From positions 1 to 9,067 of the forward strand of contig CAJFOL010000011.1 in the NCBI GenBank assembly GCA_904397185.1: a stretch of DNA of 9,067 nucleotides, given 5' to 3'. A program made the translations under genes and the position numbers. Position 1 is the stretch's first letter; each line of letters begins with the position of its first letter. The stretch is from an uncultured Clostridia bacterium. Its GTDB lineage: Bacteria; Bacillota; Clostridia; Christensenellales; UBA1242. Shown here piece after piece: positions 1 through 5,555 of this stretch. The notes beneath the pieces are model-generated. The model was not told the DNA's origin, did not search any database, and saw nothing but the letters and a program-made list of their open reading frames with translations.

Positions 1-6
1 CTTTTA

Positions 7-15
7 TGTGGATAA
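7..15 (-). promoter_or_regulatory. Single DnaA box
   Basis: TGTGGATAA on the plus strand is the exact reverse complement of the consensus DnaA box TTATCCACA. Only one box lies inside the window, at its very edge, so it does not establish an origin by itself. The string GTGGATAACTTTTC is typical of Firmicute oriC and dnaA upstream regions, and rplI often lies fairly near the origin in that phylum. Any cluster of boxes would have to lie to the left of this window. Confidence 0.4.
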
Positions 16-171
16 CTTTTCTTAAAATTTTTTGATACCCTATTTTACCCCCCCCGCCTTTTTTGTCAAGCATTTTGACCCACTTCGAACAAATTTTTCC
101 GCCAAAAAAGGCTACCGACCTGTACCTCTTCGAAATTTAAGGGGATTTTTATTGAACAATAAGAAATATCA

Positions 172-259
172 GCCTGTTAGAGCGGAGATATAGTCTATAC
201 AAAAGAACAATCAAGCGGACAGTCGCCGAGCATTTGTCTCGCAGGCAACGGTATCTCCC
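172..259. repeat. Structured direct repeat, copy A
   Basis: Copy A shares a 24-nt block (172-195, containing GAGCGGAGATATAGTC) with copy B, with 23 of 24 positions identical. After it comes a diverged but alignable stretch sharing CAAT-CAA/T-CGGACA and GTCG. About 52 nt from the T of the shared TGTTAG both copies form a small hairpin: here CGAG-CATTTGT-CTCG (227-241), in copy B GCGAC-ATTTA-GTCGC. The ATTTG/ATTTA loop core is kept while the stem bases differ and still pair, which suggests selection for structure. In this copy GGAGATA (184-190) can also pair with TATCTCC (252-258), enclosing the element; copy B lacks that partner. Function and transcribed strand are unknown. Confidence 0.6.
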
Positions 260-287
260 ACCCAAAATATAAGATAAAGATTTTATT

Positions 288-314
288 AAAAAAAATGCCA
301 AGCCCCTGGGCTTG
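288..314 (-). terminator. Intrinsic terminator for the minus-strand gene at 400-714
   Basis: On the minus strand CAAGCCC and GGGCTTG form a GC-rich 7-bp stem with an AG loop (or 6 bp with a 4-nt loop), followed by GCA and then eight T (plus-strand A-run 288-295). It lies about 85 nt past the stop codon of the cysteine-rich gene, so the transcript would include repeat copy B. One stem arm overlaps the conserved repeat block. Copy A has no equivalent hairpin. Confidence 0.75.
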
Positions 315-380
315 TTAGAGCGGAGATATAGTCAAATCCAAAGTACACTCAATCGGACAAGTCGGGCGACATTTAGTCGC
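310..380. repeat. Structured direct repeat, copy B
   Basis: Copy B starts 138 bp after copy A and contains the same conserved block (310-333) followed by the hairpin GCGAC-ATTTA-GTCGC (366-380). Read on the minus strand it lies in the 3' untranslated region of the cysteine-rich gene at 400-714, and the conserved block runs into the stem of the terminator at 288-314. In that orientation the order is gene, hairpin, conserved block, terminator, as expected for a 3'UTR element or a small RNA released from it. It could equally be a dispersed intergenic repeat. I do not recognise a named RNA family. Confidence 0.55.
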
Positions 381-399
381 TGATCCAAACTAAGTTTGG

Positions 400-714
400 T
401 TAGTCTTTTAAAAAACTTACACAATATGGTTTTTCTTTGATAGAATTCAAGGTTATGCCATTCGATACACACTGCCCGTTATGATTGAAAAGACAATTTG
501 CCTTACACTTTATCTCTAGTGCTTTGCTGTCTCTTTGCGGTGCAAAATCAGGCTTTTGCTCAAATAAATGCTTGGTTATATCCTTAACCTCCTCTTTACT
601 ACCATCTTTTTCATAAGTGGTGCAAATCACATTATTACTAACTAAAATATTGGGTGCCTTGCAAGTAAACCTGTCATTATACTTGCAGACAGTTTTTCTA
701 CATCTGATATCCAT
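400..714 (-). CDS. Small cysteine-rich protein with two DUF1540-like domains
   Basis: This 104-residue soluble protein is built from two similar four-cysteine modules. The first has C5, C10, C18 and C31 in the pattern C-x4-C-K-Y-N-x5-C-x12-C; the second has C70, C74, C82 and C98 with C-x3-C-L-F-N-x5-C-x15-C. The CKYN...C.A..I.V...C order matches DUF1540, a family common in Clostridia and presumed to bind metal; its function is not established. The modules are joined by a charged linker of about 35 residues. The start is supported by AAGGAG at 720-725, 5 nt before ATG. It has no signal peptide or membrane segment. The gene is divergent from rplI and ends at the terminator 288-314. The family call comes from motif recognition, and the second module is the weaker match. 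Confidence 0.75.
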   Translation of the reverse strand: MDIRCRKTVCKYNDRFTCKAPNILVSNNVICTTYEKDGSKEEVKDITKHLFEQKPDFAPQRDSKALEIKCKANCLFNHNGQCVSNGITLNSIKEKPYCVSFLKD

Positions 715-747
715 AAATTCTCCTTTTGGTTTATTATTGACAAACGG

Positions 748-776
748 TTGACATTTTAAACAAAATGCAATAAAAT
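748..776 (+). promoter_or_regulatory. Sigma-A-type promoter of rplI
   Basis: A perfect -35 box TTGACA (748-753) is followed after exactly 17 bp by TAAAAT (771-776), one mismatch from TATAAT. Transcription would start near 783, giving a leader of about 25 nt with AAGGAG at 797-802. A second TTGACA lies 11 bp upstream (737-742) but has no usable -10 at the right distance. No convincing promoter for the divergent gene was found here. Confidence 0.75.
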
Positions 777-807
777 ATTAAAAATATACATTAAATAAGG
801 AGATAAT

Positions 808-1251
808 ATGAAAGTTGTATTACTAGCCGATGTTAAAGGCACTGGTAAAAAAGGTGAAATAAAAGAAGTCGCTGACGGGTATGCAAAAAACTTCCTAATC
901 AAAACAGGAAAAGCAAGAGTTGCCGATAAGGGAGCAATAAGCGAAAATGAAATGCGAAAAGCATCAAATGATTACCATAAAGAGATGGAAAAACAATCGG
1001 CACAAGAACTTGGCAAGAAAATGAATAACATAAAACTCGTTGTAGGCATCAAATGCGGTGAGAATGGCAAAACTTTTGGCTCCATCACATCAAAAGAAAT
1101 CAGTGAAGGGCTTGCAAAACTAGGCTATGAAATCGACAAACGAAAAATTGAACTTAAAGAGCCTTTAAAGACTATTGGCAACTACCAAATATCAATCAAA
1201 CTTCATCCAGAAGTAACTGCAAAAATCAATTTGGAAATTGTCGGCAATTAA
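808..1251 (+). CDS. rplI: 50S ribosomal protein bL9
   Basis: bL9 is a two-domain protein of the large ribosomal subunit; its N-terminal domain binds 23S rRNA near the L1 stalk base and its C-terminal domain projects from the ribosome and influences frame maintenance. The 147-residue length is normal. The N-terminal signature K-G-x-G-K-K-G-x-x-x-x-V-x-x-G-Y-A-x-N-F-L lies at about residues 10-30. After the charged helix (about 45-75) comes the C-terminal domain with GENGKTFGSIT and LKTIGNYQISIKLHPEV. AAGGAG at 797-802 fixes the start. No terminator separates it from the glycosyltransferase gene 42 bp downstream. In many Firmicutes rplI is followed by the replicative helicase gene; that arrangement is absent here. 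Confidence 0.97.
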   Translation: MKVVLLADVKGTGKKGEIKEVADGYAKNFLIKTGKARVADKGAISENEMRKASNDYHKEMEKQSAQELGKKMNNIKLVVGIKCGENGKTFGSITSKEISEGLAKLGYEIDKRKIELKEPLKTIGNYQISIKLHPEVTAKINLEIVGN

Positions 1252-1293
1252 AAAGTTATAAAAATCAATAAAATATTAATAAAAAGGAATTTT

Positions 1294-2412
1294 ATGAAAG
1301 CATTAATTTTTACAATGAGTTGTGGTGAAGGACACAATGCAATAGCAAAATCGCTAGGGCAAGAATTTGATAAAATTGGAGTTGAAAATAAAATCGTCCA
1401 AACCTTTGGATTTAATCATCGCCGAGAAGTGAGAGAGAACAAACAATATCTTTGGATTTGCAAACACTTTCCAAAAATCTATGAGTATTTTTGGCTTAAA
1501 CTACGTTCTCAAGACAAATCAACAGACAAATTGCCTTACTATGTCAAGCCATGTCTTCCATATTTTCAAAAAAATATTGAAGAGTACAAGCCTGACATAA
1601 TTGTCTGCACACATAGTTATGCAAGTGCGGTCATATCATACATGAAGAAAAATGGCATGCTTGATGATAAGATAATTACAGGCACCATACTTTATGATAT
1701 AACTCTTGCACCATACTGGGAACACTCAAACAAAGTCGATTATGTTTTTCAGCCACTTCCAAACACAACAGAAGACTTATGCAAAAAAGGTTTTACCAAG
1801 GAGCAGATTGTAACATTAGGTTTCCCTATAAGAAATTGTTTTTATGATGCTTATAATAAGGAAGAAATTAGAAAAAATTTGAACCTCGAAGATAAATTTA
1901 CAGTACTAACAATATCAGGCGGAAATGGACTTGGCAATACAAAAAAACTTGTAAAAGATATAATCAATGCGAAACTTGGTATAACTCTTATTGTAATCAA
2001 TGGAAGAAACAAAAAAACATACAATCAAATTGACAAATTTATCATGAAAAACAATATAAAAGATGTTGTCAATCTCGGTTTTGTAACAAATATTGACCAG
2101 TATATGAAGGCATCAGATGTAGTTATTTCTCGAGGTGGTGGGAGTAGTGTCTTTGAGGAAATTAATATAAATAAACCTATTATTTTTAGAGAAAATCTTA
2201 TTAACAACGAAGAAATCACAAAACAATACTTTATCGAAAATAAATGTGCCTTTGGAATGAATAAAATTGCTGATGCTAAAAAATATATAAAGTTGTTAAA
2301 GGAAGATAAAAATCTTTATGAAGAAATGGCAAAAAATACAAACAACTTTATATACAAATATTCTGCAAAAAATATAGTTAATTTCTTGGTAGATAAAACA
2401 AATAATAAATAA
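1294..2412 (+). CDS. GT28 / MGDG-synthase-type glycosyltransferase
   Basis: This 372-residue protein resembles the monogalactosyldiacylglycerol synthase and processive diacylglycerol glucosyltransferase (UgtP-like) group, which transfers hexose from a UDP-sugar to diacylglycerol at the inner face of the membrane. The N-terminal lobe has the SCGEGHN loop (residues 9-15) at the position of the family's GxGH motif, then PDIIVCTHSYAS (about 100-111) and LYDITLAPYWEH (about 133-144). The C-terminal lobe has the glycine-rich ISGGNGLGN (207-215) and SRGGGSSVFEE (279-289), the usual nucleotide-sugar binding segment, followed by KPIIF. There is no signal peptide or membrane span, as in this peripheral family. 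AAAGGAA at 1283-1289 precedes ATG. It probably shares the rplI transcript and ends before the terminator at 2486-2524. Sugar and acceptor cannot be read from sequence; a MurG-like role is less likely because murG motifs and context are missing. Confidence 0.8.
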   Translation: MKALIFTMSCGEGHNAIAKSLGQEFDKIGVENKIVQTFGFNHRREVRENKQYLWICKHFPKIYEYFWLKLRSQDKSTDKLPYYVKPCLPYFQKNIEEYKPDIIVCTHSYASAVISYMKKNGMLDDKIITGTILYDITLAPYWEHSNKVDYVFQPLPNTTEDLCKKGFTKEQIVTLGFPIRNCFYDAYNKEEIRKNLNLEDKFTVLTISGGNGLGNTKKLVKDIINAKLGITLIVINGRNKKTYNQIDKFIMKNNIKDVVNLGFVTNIDQYMKASDVVISRGGGSSVFEEININKPIIFRENLINNEEITKQYFIENKCAFGMNKIADAKKYIKLLKEDKNLYEEMAKNTNNFIYKYSAKNIVNFLVDKTNNK

Positions 2413-2485
2413 AAATTTCAAATCTTTTTTATTTATAAAAATAAAATTAAAATTTTATTCATTTTTTACAATTAAACCTGCATAA

Positions 2486-2524
2486 AAAAAAGATATAACT
2501 TTAATCATTAGTTATATCTTTTTT
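2486..2524. terminator. Bidirectional terminator between convergent genes
   Basis: AAAAAAGATATAACT (2486-2500) pairs perfectly with AGTTATATCTTTTTT (2510-2524) around a 9-nt loop. Six A on one side and six T on the other let it act for both the glycosyltransferase gene (stop at 2412) and the minus-strand gene whose stop lies at 2530-2532. An AT-only hairpin at 2440-2459 lies between it and the glycosyltransferase stop codon and is a weaker candidate. Confidence 0.85.
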
Positions 2525-2529
2525 GTCAA

Positions 2530-5280
2530 TTATTGTGCATCAGCATTATCATCGCTCGCGCTTATATTAGATAAATCTTTTATTAAGTCTTCAATACGTT
2601 TGTTTATCTTTGCTAGTTCTTCAGACTGTCCGCTTGATTTAGCCTTGTCTGCTTGAGCCTTAAGCGACTCAACAGCATTTAAGATATCGTCTTGCTCATG
2701 ATTTACAGTTGCCTGTTCTTGTGGTTCAAGCACTTGGTCAATCTCTGAGTTTAGAAATGCCTTTAAATTCTTCAGTTTGTTTTCTTGCTGACTGATAAGT
2801 TCGTTGAGTTGATTCACAAAACTGCTATCCATCGAAGCATCTTTTCTAGGTCTGCCACGTTTCTTAACTGTAGGTTGAACTGCTGGAGCCTCTTCTACGA
2901 CTTTTTTTGGTCTACCACGTTTTGCTGTAGGTTTTGATTGAGTGGTTGTGCTTTTTGGTGAAGTCTTCTTTGTGGTTGTTTTCGCTTTGCTTGGCGATTT
3001 TGTGTTTGATTTTTTAGTCGCTGGTTTCTTTGCCACTGTAGTTGTCTTAAGAGCCTCTGTTGTCTCTTCTTTTCTTGGTCTACCACGCTTACGTTTTGGT
3101 GTTGTCTGTGTAGTCTCCTGTGAGTCAACCTTTCTTGGTCTACCACGTTTCTTCTTTGGCCCTACTTCTGCTGGCTCTGCTGCAACCTCTTTACGTGGTC
3201 TGCCACGTTTCTTCTTTGGTTTTTCTTCAGTAGGTTTTGTCTCCTCTACTTTAGGTTCTTCTATTTTCTGTTCTTCTGGTAACTGCTCAGGTTGTGGAGT
3301 TGTCTCTTCGCTCGTCACCTCATCTTGAGAGGTTTGTTCTTCGCTAGGTTGACTTTCTTGAGTTGCATCTCCAAGGAAGATTGGATTTAATGAAACAAGG
3401 TTTTCAGTTTGCTCGGTCTCCTCTTGTGGATTTCCCTCTTGCTCTGATTCTTGAGTTTCTTGATTTATCTCTTCTTGGGTCTCTTGACTTTGTTCTTCAG
3501 GGGTCTCTTCTTGAGTCTCATCCTCTACATAAGGGGCCTCTTCGCCCATGGATTCAGCAATCTCAGCCATAGCACTGTTAACCTCTTCCTGGTCTTGAGG
3601 TGCCGTTTTCTCTTGCTGTGGAGTTTCAATTTGATTTTCGTCATTTATATAAGCACCAAAAGATTCAACCTGTTGGTCTTGCAATTCTTGTTTTTCTTTT
3701 GCACTTTGTTCTTCAGGGGTGAGATCGTAGGATACAAGTTCGCCATTCATATTATAGACTTTGCCATCCACGTCATGGAATAAACCATTTGTATCGTGAT
3801 AAGAACCGTCACTATAAATGTAATTGCCGTTTTCATCATAGTGTCCTTGTTCCCCTTCAACGGTCTCTTGCTTGTAGTTTTCATCAAACCTTGCGAGTCT
3901 TTCTCTTAAAGTGTCATTTTCATCTTTAAGACGTTTGATTTGAGTTTGAACAGAGACAAGTTCCTCTTCATTTTTGTCTCTTTCGGATGCCAAAGTCTGT
4001 TTTTCCTCTTTAACTTTGGCTTCAGCAACTTGATATGCACTCTTCATAACCTTTTCAAAGAATGTTTGATATTCATTGGACATAGCCTTTTGAACGTCAC
4101 TAGCACCTTTATCGAGTTCTTCTTTAAGTTTGTCAAGTTCGCCATCAAGTTCTGCTTTAGAACGAAGATAACGTTCTTCTTCTTTCTCATAGTCTTTTTG
4201 AAGTTGAGCATTTTTATTTACTTCTTTTTGTTGTTGATTTTTCAATAATCCTGCTTCAATTCTGTTTGTAGTAGCCGCCTGCTGCTCAATAAGTTTTTGA
4301 ATATTTTCCTTAGATGCTTGAATTTGACGTTGCAAACTCATCTGTACATCTTCAAAGTTACGTCTTAAAGCCTCTTTTTGAGACTCGATTTGGGCAATTT
4401 TGGATAATGTTGCATTCTTTTTGTTTATGTAAAGTTCACTTTCCCTCATCGCTCTATTTAAAAGTAATGAGCCGTCAACTCCAACATTTTCAAACTCATA
4501 GGTTTGAAGTGGAGCATCATTCTTTTGAGCCTCTTCAAATTCCTCTTTAATCTTTCTCGCTCTAGCCTCATAGTACTCACGTAGTTGAGGATTGCCATTC
4601 TCGATTTCTTTTTGTGTAAAGAGCAGATTAAAGTCAAGATATGGTGTAAGGTCTATGGTTGCATTAGTCAAGAATCTTGAGAAAAGATGATATATGTGAT
4701 AGATATCATCAAGGTTCATAACTCGTCTGCCCTTTAATATAATGATAGCAATCACTCCTAACAATGCAGATAGACAAGGAAGTACAAGGGCTATAACAAT
4801 TGTGTCTATATCAAAGCCTCTTGCACTTTGAGATGATGCACCAAAAATGAAGGCAATGACAGACCACACAACAGAGAGCATACCTAAATTTTTAATATTA
4901 CTAACCCAACTGCTTGTTTTAAGTGGTTTTTCTATGACATTTTCTTCAGAAAGATAGGCAGAAGGTCCGCCATCTCTATATAGAATAAATTGTTGCCAAT
5001 AATAAACTAGACGTTTTGGTCCTTTTTTAATGATTTTGTTAAAGTCTTTGATGTTGTTTTCATCAATCTTTTTATATCTAAAAAGCCATTTATTACATTT
5101 GTCTATACATCTTTTTAATCTCGCTTCATACGAGAAAGCCGATTTAACTACAAAAAGCAAGATAAAAAATGCTTCTACTCCTAAAACAAGCCCTAAATAT
5201 CCACCAAAGCCTAAGGCTTCAGTAAGTTGGCTAAAGAAAGTTCTAAGAGTTCCATCAATACTATTTAATAAAGATAACAT
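2530..5280 (-). CDS. Membrane-anchored coiled-coil protein with five AT-hooks (MotA/ExbB-like N terminus)
   Basis: I recognise no named gene for this 916-residue protein. Likely membrane segments lie at residues 28-48, 131-148 and 158-183, with a basic loop of about 80 residues between the first and second. One span, a large cytoplasmic loop, two close spans and a cytoplasmic tail is the arrangement of MotA, TolQ, ExbB and ZorA, and segment 133-180 loosely resembles their second and third helices, though the polar Thr residues of the ion path are not evident. Next come a charged coiled coil (about 280-470), a DG/aromatic repeat (480-517), an acidic Glu/Gln/Pro/Thr region (about 565-686), five RGRPRK-type AT-hooks (692, 712, 732, 788, 808) around a Lys/Thr/Ser/Pro-rich linker (741-787), and C-terminal helices (about 818-905). 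AT-hooks bind the minor groove of AT-rich DNA. AAAAGGGG at 5288-5295 precedes ATG. A partner with an ExbD, TolR, MotB or ZorB domain is not in the window. A tether between membrane and nucleoid is inference. Confidence 0.85.
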   Translation of the reverse strand: MLSLLNSIDGTLRTFFSQLTEALGFGGYLGLVLGVEAFFILLFVVKSAFSYEARLKRCIDKCNKWLFRYKKIDENNIKDFNKIIKKGPKRLVYYWQQFILYRDGGPSAYLSEENVIEKPLKTSSWVSNIKNLGMLSVVWSVIAFIFGASSQSARGFDIDTIVIALVLPCLSALLGVIAIIILKGRRVMNLDDIYHIYHLFSRFLTNATIDLTPYLDFNLLFTQKEIENGNPQLREYYEARARKIKEEFEEAQKNDAPLQTYEFENVGVDGSLLLNRAMRESELYINKKNATLSKIAQIESQKEALRRNFEDVQMSLQRQIQASKENIQKLIEQQAATTNRIEAGLLKNQQQKEVNKNAQLQKDYEKEEERYLRSKAELDGELDKLKEELDKGASDVQKAMSNEYQTFFEKVMKSAYQVAEAKVKEEKQTLASERDKNEEELVSVQTQIKRLKDENDTLRERLARFDENYKQETVEGEQGHYDENGNYIYSDGSYHDTNGLFHDVDGKVYNMNGELVSYDLTPEEQSAKEKQELQDQQVESFGAYINDENQIETPQQEKTAPQDQEEVNSAMAEIAESMGEEAPYVEDETQEETPEEQSQETQEEINQETQESEQEGNPQEETEQTENLVSLNPIFLGDATQESQPSEEQTSQDEVTSEETTPQPEQLPEEQKIEEPKVEETKPTEEKPKKKRGRPRKEVAAEPAEVGPKKKRGRPRKVDSQETTQTTPKRKRGRPRKEETTEALKTTTVAKKPATKKSNTKSPSKAKTTTKKTSPKSTTTQSKPTAKRGRPKKVVEEAPAVQPTVKKRGRPRKDASMDSSFVNQLNELISQQENKLKNLKAFLNSEIDQVLEPQEQATVNHEQDDILNAVESLKAQADKAKSSGQSEELAKINKRIEDLIKDLSNISASDDNADAQ
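2842..3219 (-). repeat. AT-hook repeats and H1-like linker within gene 2530-5280
   Basis: Five copies of KRGRPRK-type motifs lie at residues 688-697, 708-717, 728-737, 786-793 and 806-813. Hooks 1 to 3 are spaced exactly 20 residues (60 bp) apart, and hooks 4 and 5 are also 20 apart. Hook 4 is RGRPKK; the rest are RGRPRK. On the plus strand each appears as a variant of GGTCTACCACG. The linker 741-787 is nearly all Lys, Thr, Ser, Pro and Ala, like the tail of histone H1 or of bacterial H1-like proteins. The even spacing suggests growth by duplication of a 60-bp unit. Confidence 0.9.
3730..3843 (-). repeat. Short aromatic/DG repeat block within gene 2530-5280
   Basis: Residues 480-517 contain repeated [YFH]-D-x-[ND]-G-x-[YFV] units (for example YDENGNY, YHDTNGLF, HDVDGKVY) at roughly 7-9 residue spacing, between the coiled coil and the acidic region. 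The pattern recalls the aromatic octamer repeats of eukaryotic OCRE domains and other short beta-hairpin DG repeats, but I cannot assign it to a family. It may be a small folded or binding module; the surrounding regions look coiled or disordered. Confidence 0.6.
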
Positions 5281-5303
5281 ACCTCTTCCCCTTTTAATTG
5301 GTT

Positions 5304-5314
5304 TTAGTATAACA
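5304..5314 (-). promoter_or_regulatory. Extended -10 promoter of the AT-hook gene
   Basis: On the minus strand TG-T-TATACT is an extended -10 element (-10 hexamer at 5306-5311). No good -35 box is present; A-tracts (plus-strand T-runs from 5325 on) lie just upstream and could act as an UP-like element. Transcription would start near 5299, with a leader of about 19 nt carrying AAAAGGGG (5288-5295). Confidence 0.6.
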
Positions 5315-5522
5315 CATAATTTTATTTTTTACTAATATTTTTTTATTTTTTTTGTATTTTTTTGATATTTTTTTACATTATTTTTAATTTAATTTTTTAA
5401 TATTTTTTTATAATTTTATTTCTTGAGATTTTTTATTAAAAAATGTACTTCATAAAGATATATTTTATATGCAAATTTTACAAATAATTATGTAAAATAT
5501 ATTTTTATAAATATACTATGTA

Positions 5523-5533
5523 TGTTATACTAA
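5523..5533 (+). promoter_or_regulatory. Extended -10 promoter of the Ca2+ ATPase gene
   Basis: TG-T-TATACT (hexamer 5526-5531) is identical over 11 bases to the promoter facing the other way at 5304-5314. The -35 region (TTTTAT at 5503-5508) is weak. Transcription would start near 5538, giving a leader of about 18 nt with AGGAG at 5545-5549. Another TATACT at 5512-5517 is an alternative. Confidence 0.55.
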
Positions 5534-5555
5534 TCTATGGAAACAGGAGAGACAA

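Larger units (their letters stand above)
1..399. other. Gene-free left end with DnaA box, C-tract and two structured repeats
   Basis: No reading frame in this stretch has a convincing start, ribosome binding site and protein-like composition. It holds a perfect DnaA box (7-15), a run of eight C at 48-55, a short inverted repeat GTCAA/TTGAC (65-69 with 75-79), a 14-bp near-palindrome TTATTGAACAATAA (149-162), two diverged copies of a structured repeat (172-259 and 310-380) and a minus-strand terminator (288-314). A further hairpin CCAAACT-A-AGTTTGG (385-399) begins directly after the stop codon of the minus-strand gene ending at 400. Together this looks like an RNA- or structure-rich intergenic region rather than decayed coding sequence. 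Confidence 0.6.
5281..5555. promoter_or_regulatory. Divergent, phased T-tract promoter region
   Basis: This 275-bp spacer separates the AT-hook gene (minus) from the Ca2+ ATPase gene (plus). From 5316 to 5421 only four bases are G or C. Runs of 4-8 T centred near 5327, 5341, 5349, 5360, 5371, 5383, 5395, 5406 and 5415 average about 11 bp apart, close to the helical repeat, so the DNA is probably intrinsically curved. A 10-bp inverted repeat ATATATTTTA/TAAAATATAT lies at 5458-5467 and 5493-5502 and could be an operator, although such repeats arise easily in AT-rich DNA. Confidence 0.6.

Noticed and set aside
172..380. CRISPR array
   Set aside because: Only two copies, 138 bp apart, with an alignable rather than unique sequence after the conserved block, and no cas genes.
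310..399. tRNA or T-box leader
   Set aside because: No acceptor stem, anticodon arm or T-loop signature, and no T-box sequence or downstream gene in the plus direction.
737..742. Second TTGACA as an additional rplI promoter
   Set aside because: No -10-like hexamer lies 16-18 bp downstream of it.
2942..3328. Plus-strand open frame of 128 codons rich in Phe, Val and Leu
   Set aside because: It is the antisense of the Lys/Glu/Pro-rich AT-hook region, with no ribosome site; its hydrophobic composition is the mirror of lysine codons.
3940..4248. Plus-strand frame of 102 codons that looks like a membrane protein
   Set aside because: It is antisense to the coiled coil of gene 2530-5280; Phe/Leu richness reflects Lys and Glu codons on the other strand, and no ribosome site precedes it.
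2530..5280. Zorya defence system (ZorA-like gene)
   Set aside because: The N-terminal topology and coiled coil are reminiscent of ZorA, but no ZorB, ZorC, ZorD or ZorE candidate is adjacent and the AT-hook tail does not fit; only the topology comparison is kept.
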